Source: an uncultured Candidatus Saccharibacteria bacterium (GTDB taxonomy: Bacteria > Patescibacteriota > Saccharimonadia > Saccharimonadales > Saccharimonadaceae). From it: DNA of 10,951 nt. The DNA lies in the NCBI GenBank assembly GCA_937919305.1, contig CALFQW010000111.1:1-10951 (forward strand), read 5' to 3'. Shown here one piece after another: positions 7,050 through 10,951 of the stretch. The notes below the pieces were generated by a model that was not told where the DNA came from, did not search any database, and saw nothing but the letters and a program-made list of their open reading frames with translations. The first letter of the stretch is position 1; each line of letters begins with the position of its first letter. The position numbers and the translations under genes are program-made.

Positions 7050-7277
7050 CTAGCCGGTGCGGCTGGTGCGGCATCCGCCACCGCAGCCGCCACCACCGCC
7101 ACCGTTGCAACCACTGCCGCCGCCGCAGCTTCCGCCGCCGCCGCCACAGCCGCCGCCGCAGCCACTGCCACAGCTTGCGCCGCCACAGCTACCGCCGCCG
7201 CCGCTACCGCCGCCTCCGAGGAGGCGAGGTGTGGACGTGGTCTCAACGGTGAGAGTTGAGAGCGTACTGGTTCGCAT
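7050..7277 (-). CDS. putative LAP/TOMM precursor peptide, microcin B17-like Gly/Cys/Ser core
   Basis: This is a 75-residue peptide. Residues 1-20 (MRTSTLSTLTVETTSTPRLL) look like a leader, rich in Thr/Ser and without Gly or Cys. From Gly21 the sequence is almost only Gly with Cys and Ser: Cys at 31, 36, 40, 44, 51, 57, 65 and 69; Ser at 25, 30, 35, 38, 50 and 55; one Ala34 and one Asn58; and a short tail RTSRTG. Three Ser-Cys pairs (30-31, 35-36, 50-51) could become oxazole-thiazole bis-heterocycles as in microcin B17, whose precursor McbA has a similar Gly run followed by GSCGG and GCGG. It follows the YcaO enzyme gene by 70 nt on the same strand, has an outstanding ribosome site and is followed by a terminator. 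The opposite strand and other frames give only poly-Ala/poly-Pro artefacts. A plain Gly-rich structural protein is the main alternative, but the context argues against it. Confidence 0.87.
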   Translation of the reverse strand: MRTSTLSTLTVETTSTPRLLGGGGSGGGGSCGGASCGSGCGGGCGGGGGSCGGGSGCNGGGGGGCGGGCRTSRTG

Positions 7278-7280
7278 AAA

Positions 7281-7291
7281 ATCACCTCCTT
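7281..7291 (-). promoter_or_regulatory. near-perfect ribosome binding site of the precursor gene
   Basis: On the minus strand AAGGAGGTGAT matches 11 consecutive bases of the usual anti-Shine-Dalgarno complement. GGAGG is 7 nt from the ATG. This is the strongest ribosome site in the window. It fits a gene that must make far more product than the enzyme gene before it, and it confirms the start. Confidence 0.9.
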
Positions 7292-7347
7292 CCTGGTTTG
7301 ATTCGCAAGCTCATCAAAAGCAAATCGCATATCAGCTTCCGATAAGG

Positions 7348-9471
7348 TTAAGCAAAGTAGTGCGGGATGGTCCTTCGACCAACCGCACGGGTGAGTGAGT
7401 GATGAGTGAAGTGGTCGGTCCCATGACCGAAGCTGATCGGAACCAGATTCGAACTTAAAACCTTGACCACTTTAAGCAACGAGTCATCCTCTGACACATC
7501 CACCACGACGACTTCCAGTTCACCCTTTAGGGAGTCGATGGAGGCCGTAGCTACAGGAACATTATCAGACACTGATCCGTCGAATAGAAACTGCACATGC
7601 TCGTGATACTGTTTCGACTGGGCAAAGAGCAGCTCGTGATCAAGCACGTGGTGCACCTCAACCGGACTGATGGTTCTCTCGCTAGGCTCGTTCAATCCGT
7701 AGACAAGACGAGACTCAGCTTCATGGAACGCCTTGATCGCAGCCGCTTCGAATGAATCGAGCGAACCTGAGGCGCCACTTACAAAACACGGGTACCTATC
7801 CGAGGTGATGGCCACTTCAATGACAATTACCCCGTTCTGACTCAAATCGAGCACGCGAACTTCACGGCCTTCATTTCGCCAGTAATCAACCCTCTTTTGC
7901 AAGTGTGTCGGTAGAATCGAGAAGCTGAGTTGTTGCGGACTCCGCATCTCGTACCAACTACGCATCATTGCGTCACGCTCAATGATCTCAAGAACTCCAC
8001 GAGTAGTTGCTTCTTCAAGATCGGTGTAAGCTGCGAAGCCCGACGAGCAAGTATCAACAATCAGCTTCCTGTCAATGTTCTTGATAGGATAGAACACGAG
8101 ATCAATTGGCACGAATACTGCTTGACCCATGTGCCCAACACCCTCGATCCATTCAATTTCTAGACTCTCGTCGAATCTCTGCAGGTGGTTGAGGTGGTCG
8201 TATTGCTCTCTGGTCAAAGGCGCCACAATTCGTGGGTCAAGCCACGCGCCCGGCAAATCAGATGCTCTCGAACGAAGGTCATAAAAGACTTCCGCTGAGC
8301 GCTGCCTCTCATAGCCTTCAGCGATGGCTTTCAGTTTTGCGTCGGCCCACGATGTCGAAATGCCGCTTGTGATCTGTCCATCACCCGTACGCGCAAGAAT
8401 CTGAAAATATGACTTGTCGAAGTTACTAGAAAGCGTATCGTCAATTAACCACGAGTCTTGGATGGCCCTATCTTCACCAACCATCTCATCTTCAAACTTT
8501 GCAAGCAGGTGTGAACGGTTATGTCTTGAGCCGCTTGACTCTTTGCCAACGGCAATCGCTACGAACGGCAAACATCCGTCCATGTTGAGCTCAGCACCAA
8601 CTACGTCGTCAAGCATACTGCCGAGCTCACAGGTTGCAAGACCATGCTCCGCTGCGCCCAACGTGATGTTCTGCGCAATATGCCCGGCTTCGATCGCCAT
8701 GAAGCGATAACCCCTGTTCGAGTACTTGTGCGGCTGACGATTTGCATCTGCAGCAATTACTAGCACTACGCTCGCCCCAAAAGGCATCTCCAGGTCGTTG
8801 AAGGCGAAGTGAATACGCTCAGAATCGGGACAGTCGTCGAACAATACAACACAATCGTTTTCATTGTCGTACTCATAGTAGCCCGCCGGCATGCCTACTT
8901 GATCTTCAAGCGCAATGACAAAGATTTTCATCGGATACAGATTACCAGCCGAGGGAACTGTACGACGACTAAGCGAATAGCCAAGCTCAAGCACGCCGCC
9001 GATCTCGTCGATCGATAGTGGCTCGCCGGTGAAATTCCTGCAGCTGTACCTTAGATCTTGGAGCTTAGCCAGCTCCGAGTCAATAAACCGGTTAAACTTA
9101 AACGGCCGACCGATCTTAGCGGGCATACGAGGTGAATTGACGTGTGCAGTGATCTCCGCATCAGTAATCTCAGACGGATAGATTGCGGGGTTACCACTAA
9201 TAGCATGGAAGTTTTCATACAACCTTCGGCTGTCAGCGATAATCTTAAGTGAGTTCAGGTCGTCCAAAAAACCGATGATGAATTCATCTTCGATGTCGAC
9301 GAGTAGTTTAGTAATCGTGTCAACTGAATTATGTCCGTTGCACAACTCTAAAATCGCCCATGCATCAGAAGTAACTTCCTCTTCAAGTGCGACTTCTTGG
9401 TCCGGCAGAATAAACTTAATCCTGTCATCCTTCGAAATTGCTGGAACTACCAAAATTGGCTTTAAAAGCAC
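7348..9471 (-). CDS. fused RiPP maturase: recognition domain, SagB-type dehydrogenase and YcaO cyclodehydratase
   Basis: This is a 707-residue enzyme from GTG 9471, chosen because GAGAGG lies 7 nt upstream and the protein then begins VLLKPILVVPA; a TTG at 9519 would add 16 residues. Numbering is from the GTG. Residues 16-90 resemble a PqqD-type winged recognition element (AWAILELCNGHNSVDTITKL, then FLDDLNSLKII). Residues 135-310 are a SagB/nitroreductase-type FMN dehydrogenase: LRYSCRNF, RTVPSAGNLYP (170-180) and EAGHIAQNITLGAAEHGLA (261-279). Residues 370-707 are YcaO: KAIAEGYERQR with Glu385, Glu388 and Arg389; RGVLEIIERDAMMRSW with Glu495, Glu498 and Arg499; and KAFHEAESR with Glu584, Glu586 and Arg588. 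These are the three acidic ATP/Mg motifs. YcaO activates the amide with ATP to close azoline rings, and SagB oxidises them to azoles. No E1-like scaffold domain is visible. The C-terminus is IPHYFA rather than the Pro-rich tail common in azoline YcaOs. The adjacent precursor gene is the likely substrate source. Confidence 0.92.
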   Translation of the reverse strand: MLLKPILVVPAISKDDRIKFILPDQEVALEEEVTSDAWAILELCNGHNSVDTITKLLVDIEDEFIIGFLDDLNSLKIIADSRRLYENFHAISGNPAIYPSEITDAEITAHVNSPRMPAKIGRPFKFNRFIDSELAKLQDLRYSCRNFTGEPLSIDEIGGVLELGYSLSRRTVPSAGNLYPMKIFVIALEDQVGMPAGYYEYDNENDCVVLFDDCPDSERIHFAFNDLEMPFGASVVLVIAADANRQPHKYSNRGYRFMAIEAGHIAQNITLGAAEHGLATCELGSMLDDVVGAELNMDGCLPFVAIAVGKESSGSRHNRSHLLAKFEDEMVGEDRAIQDSWLIDDTLSSNFDKSYFQILARTGDGQITSGISTSWADAKLKAIAEGYERQRSAEVFYDLRSRASDLPGAWLDPRIVAPLTREQYDHLNHLQRFDESLEIEWIEGVGHMGQAVFVPIDLVFYPIKNIDRKLIVDTCSSGFAAYTDLEEATTRGVLEIIERDAMMRSWYEMRSPQQLSFSILPTHLQKRVDYWRNEGREVRVLDLSQNGVIVIEVAITSDRYPCFVSGASGSLDSFEAAAIKAFHEAESRLVYGLNEPSERTISPVEVHHVLDHELLFAQSKQYHEHVQFLFDGSVSDNVPVATASIDSLKGELEVVVVDVSEDDSLLKVVKVLSSNLVPISFGHGTDHFTHHSLTRAVGRRTIPHYFA

Positions 9472-9570
9472 GATGGGACCTCTCTCTTGATAGCACAACG
9501 ATGTTAACGAACAGGACAAGCCAAGCCGTGAAACCTCTCATGTCAGCTTTCTACTTTCTAGCTATCCTCA

Positions 9571-9586
9571 AGTATATTAAATTATA
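9571..9586 (-). promoter_or_regulatory. candidate promoter -10 boxes for the LAP operon
   Basis: The minus strand holds TATAAT (9581-9586) and TATACT (9571-9576) in a strongly AT-rich stretch about 100 nt before the enzyme start. TTATTG lies 15 nt upstream of TATAAT and is the best -35, with short spacing. There is no terminator between here and the enzyme gene. Confidence 0.4.
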
Positions 9587-9637
9587 AAATCACTAATAAA
9601 TCAATAATGCTACCCCAGATAAGGCTTGAATCTGTGT

Positions 9638-9739
9638 TTTTAAGCTCCGCTCACTGAACAAGTTGCTTCCGCTACGGCCAAGCTTTGCTCACGCAAACCG
9701 GTCACCGGCAGTTCACTTCTCTCAGTCACAAGCTTAAAA
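9638..9739. other. gene-free segment closed by an inverted repeat, with inner hairpins
   Basis: This lies in the 318-base stretch without a clear gene (9472-9789). TTTTAAGCT (9638-9646) pairs perfectly with AGCTTAAAA (9731-9739). Inside are a TTTGC/GCAAA hairpin with a 4-nt loop (9684-9697), a CCGG-TCA-CCGG repeat just after it, and a partly complementary ACTGAAC/GTTCA pair. It could be a small structured RNA or chance. No RNA family is recognised. Confidence 0.25.
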
Positions 9740-9759
9740 CTATCTATCAATATCATGAC

Positions 9760-9781
9760 AAAACCCCCACTTGCGTGAGGG
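9760..9781 (-). terminator. intrinsic terminator of the tRNA gene
   Basis: On the minus strand CCCTCAC, a GCAA tetraloop and GTGGGGG (7 bp with one T-G wobble) are followed by TTTTG. It lies 8 nt past the encoded CCA and insulates the tRNA from the LAP operon. Confidence 0.85.
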
Positions 9782-9789
9782 ATTTATCA

Positions 9790-9866
9790 TGGTAGCACCG
9801 ACAGGGCTTGAACCTGTGACCTTAGGCTTATGAGTCCTACGCTCTAACCAGCTGAGCTACGGTGCC
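9790..9866 (-). tRNA. tRNA with CAU anticodon, most likely elongator tRNA-Met
   Basis: The 77-nt cloverleaf has an encoded CCA end. The acceptor GGCACCG pairs with CGGTGCT (first pair G-U), then discriminator A and CCA. The D-arm is GCTC-AGCTGGTTA-GAGC. The anticodon loop is CTCATAA (CAU at 9830-9832), and the T-arm is ACAGG-TTCAAGC-CCTGT. The D-arm and GGTCACAGGTTC resemble elongator tRNA-Met. It is not an initiator, which would have an unpaired first base and three G-C pairs in the anticodon stem. The base pair closing the anticodon loop is an A-G mismatch. A CAU anticodon is also used by the isoleucine tRNA that TilS modifies, so tRNA-Ile2 remains possible. Confidence 0.9.
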
Positions 9867-9875
9867 TCGTCGAAA

Positions 9876-9962
9876 CTCACTACGAGTTCTGTTTTGTTAC
9901 ACTGAACAAAAGCTTCACTCTTCGTTGTTTCTCCTCTCAAATAAAATCAACAGATTTTATTT
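9876..9962 (-). other. run of hairpins upstream of the tRNA gene
   Basis: Three inverted repeats follow one another on the minus strand before the tRNA. The first is AAATAAAATC/GATTTTATTT with a TGTT loop (9939-9962, 10 bp). The second is TTTTGTT/AACAAAA with a 6-nt loop (9892-9911, 7 bp). The third is AACTC/GAGTT with a 5-nt loop, roughly 9875-9890. They may be the processed leader of the tRNA precursor or operator sites. A TTGACA lies further upstream on this strand, but no matching -10 is found at 17 nt. Confidence 0.35.
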
Positions 9963-10025
9963 GTAAAGAAGTAGCGACAAGAACATCGATGATTGTAACA
10001 GATGTCAACAAGTTTATCTAGACAC

Positions 10026-10065
10026 ATAAAAAGCCTGCTTGTACGTACTCTAGCAGGCTTTTTAT
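10026..10065 (-). terminator. intrinsic terminator of the small acidic protein gene
   Basis: A 14-bp perfect stem (10026-10039 with 10052-10065), built on AAAAAGCCTGCT and its complement, has a 12-nt loop that itself contains GTACGTAC. On the minus strand it ends in TTTTTAT. It lies 15 nt past the stop codon and separates this gene from the tRNA. Confidence 0.88.
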
Positions 10066-10080
10066 GGCGATTAGACTTAT

Positions 10081-10308
10081 CTAGGCTGCGTCAGCCAAGT
10101 ATGAACCATTGTCGGCGTAGTAGTCATCTAGCTCACTCTCGCTGAAATCATCTCCTTCGACTGTTGGGACGAGCGCTAGCCTCGTACCTATATTTCCGAT
10201 CAGGTTTTCGATGCGATCCATTACGTCCGGATCTTGCCACCTCTCGGTCGCGTTAGTGTTGTTTTCGGCCACCAAAAAAGCGTCCAGAGCCTTCTCTGCT
10301 TCTTGCAT
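10081..10308 (-). CDS. small acidic protein of unknown function
   Basis: This is a 75-residue protein. The ATG at 10308 is chosen because AAAGGA lies about 6 nt before it and a consensus promoter lies further upstream, which excludes the longer in-frame start at 10374 that falls in the -35 box. It is soluble, with no signal peptide, Cys or membrane segment. The first half is helical (MQEAEKALDAFLVAENN, then DPDVMDRIENLIGNIG). The tail is very acidic with DDFSESELDDYYADNG. I do not recognise a family. It has its own promoter and terminator, so it is a single-gene unit. Confidence 0.75.
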   Translation of the reverse strand: MQEAEKALDAFLVAENNTNATERWQDPDVMDRIENLIGNIGTRLALVPTVEGDDFSESELDDYYADNGSYLADAA

Positions 10309-10345
10309 GTTTTTCCTTTTGTTTGTTTTATTGCTTGATATATTC

Positions 10346-10374
10346 ATAATAGCGTATATGCTTGTTTTTGTCAA
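10346..10374 (-). promoter_or_regulatory. consensus sigma70-type promoter of the small acidic protein gene
   Basis: On the minus strand TTGACA (10369-10374), a 17-nt spacer and TATTAT (10346-10351) form a near-ideal housekeeping promoter. It gives a leader of about 30 nt before the ATG at 10308. Confidence 0.88.
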
Positions 10375-10399
10375 TACCTTTTACAACTTTATATATGCT

Positions 10400-10428
10400 T
10401 TGACAAGGCCTGCTGAGGAGAGTATCGT
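10400..10428 (+). promoter_or_regulatory. sigma70-type promoter of the 126-residue protein gene
   Basis: TTGACA (10400-10405), a 17-nt spacer and TATCGT (10423-10428) lie back-to-back with the promoter of the divergent gene, 25 nt apart. The expected leader is about 43 nt. Confidence 0.65.
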
Positions 10429-10477
10429 GTTCTTTAGGACTAAAAAACCCGTACCCTCTAGAGATCAGGAAAAGAAC

Positions 10478-10858
10478 ATGGGAATAAAAGAATTGATCGA
10501 CCTCACTAGGTTCGTTCCGGACGATGATTTCGATCCAATCAGAGATCGGTTGAAAATCTGTTTCTCCAACCAGAGCGAGCTATACGTTGAGCTAAGAAGG
10601 ACGCAACGAGGAATCGATTATACTCACTACATACTTGATGACAGCATTTTGTCTGTAGATGATTTCATACTGCAATTCCCCACACAGGAAGATAGCTCTA
10701 CCGTGAGGAAGGTCTTCTCGGGTGAGGTCATAGTTGTTGATGTCATCGGTGGCACACATGTCAAACTCACCGGCTCGAGCAGTTCATTCAGAGAGAGCGC
10801 GGTGATCATTCCGGCAGCGGAACTCGTCATGCCTCACAGACTGTCGGAAAAGAAGTAG
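10478..10858 (+). CDS. hypothetical protein, 126 residues
   Basis: The frame is open far upstream (to 10211), but that part is antisense to the neighbouring gene and its promoter. The ATG at 10478 has AGGA at 7-8 nt and a promoter at 10400-10428, so the protein is 126 residues. It is soluble and mixed alpha/beta. The N-terminal part is MGIKELIDLTRFVPDDDFDPIR; a middle part has SELYVELRRTQRGIDYTHYILDDSIL. A C-terminal beta-rich part (VFSGEVIVVDVIGG, then VKLTGSSSSFRESAVIIPAAEL) may be a small barrel. No motif or family is recognised. Confidence 0.75.
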   Translation: MGIKELIDLTRFVPDDDFDPIRDRLKICFSNQSELYVELRRTQRGIDYTHYILDDSILSVDDFILQFPTQEDSSTVRKVFSGEVIVVDVIGGTHVKLTGSSSSFRESAVIIPAAELVMPHRLSEKK

Positions 10859-10872
10859 TCCGCAGCTTCGTC

Positions 10873-10937
10873 AACACCCACATCTACAAACAGTCGAGCA
10901 CCGCTCCTGTTTGACAGGAGTGGGTGTTCTACTTTTT
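10873..10937 (+). terminator. two-layer hairpin terminator
   Basis: Outer arms AACACCCAC (10873-10881) and GTGGGTGTT (10920-10928) enclose an inner perfect hairpin CTCCTGT-TTG-ACAGGAG (10904-10920), and a TTTTTT run follows at 10932-10937. The arms share one G, so the inner and outer forms compete slightly. It ends the transcript of the 126-residue protein gene. Confidence 0.75.
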
Positions 10938-10951
10938 TGACCTCTGATACC

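Noticed and set aside
7053..7215. GGC/GGT-rich stretch as a simple-sequence repeat or silk-like structural protein
   Set aside because: The Cys and Ser spacing is irregular, third codon positions vary and a YcaO-SagB enzyme gene is directly upstream, which fits a LAP precursor better.
7034..7398. Long open frames of poly-Ala, poly-Pro and mixed sequence over the precursor gene on both strands
   Set aside because: They arise from the GGC/GGT repeat of the Gly-rich core. Only the 7050-7277 minus frame has a start, a strong ribosome site and sensible composition.
10309..10374. N-terminal extension of the small acidic protein to 10374
   Set aside because: The extra codons include the -35 and -10 boxes of its own promoter, so they would not be transcribed.
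10211..10477. N-terminal extension of the 126-residue protein
   Set aside because: It covers the neighbour's coding region and both promoters; the ATG at 10478 has a ribosome site.
10873..10937. Nested inverted repeats at the right end as a transposon end or CRISPR unit
   Set aside because: It follows a stop codon and ends in a T-run, as a terminator does, and there is no second copy in the window.

Overview
Most of this window (about 713 to 10951) reads as chromosome of a small-genome bacterium, most likely Candidatus Saccharibacteria (TM7, candidate phyla radiation). This placement is by recall of family style, not by a tree. It rests on the marR-tilS-ftsH order, a heliorhodopsin gene, several short exported proteins, compact intergenic gaps with strong hairpin terminators, and standard-code genes with clear Shine-Dalgarno sites. 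The first ~710 bases look foreign: they carry part of a planctomycete-style protein whose reading frame runs into the antisense of ftsH. The ftsH gene breaks off at the same point, just after its Walker A motif and GVGA stretch. An assembly chimera, or less likely a recent recombination, is the best explanation.

Layout: 1-~710, partial foreign CDS. 711-2850 (minus), marR, tilS and truncated ftsH, probably one transcript. 2946-4126 (plus), a membrane-anchored Met/His-rich protein and a plastocyanin-like cupredoxin, suggesting copper handling at the cell surface. 4136-4927 (minus), heliorhodopsin. 5053-5547 (minus), a secreted charged protein. 5698-6129 (plus), a secreted LysM-like protein. 6316-6978 (plus), an AT-rich, possibly leaderless DUF2268-like zinc metalloprotease. 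7050-9471 (minus), a two-gene biosynthetic operon. 9790-9866 (minus), a CAU tRNA with encoded CCA. 10081-10308 (minus) and 10478-10858 (plus), two small unknown genes fired from well-formed divergent promoters.

The most interesting part is 6986-9586. One large enzyme joins a putative precursor-recognition domain, a SagB-type FMN dehydrogenase and a YcaO cyclodehydratase. It is followed by a 75-residue peptide with a 20-residue leader and a core of almost only Gly, Cys and Ser, with three Ser-Cys pairs. The core closely resembles that of microcin B17 (McbA). Together they look like a minimal linear azol(in)e-containing peptide (LAP/TOMM) system, in which one polypeptide would recognise the precursor, cyclise Cys/Ser to azolines and oxidise them to azoles. 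The peptide gene has a near-perfect Shine-Dalgarno site and its own terminator, as expected for an abundant substrate. No dedicated exporter, E1-like scaffold protein or immunity protein is visible in the window. The convergent metalloprotease next door is a possible but unproven maturation or immunity partner. A LAP in an organism thought to live attached to host bacteria would raise the question of whether it acts on host, competitor or predator.
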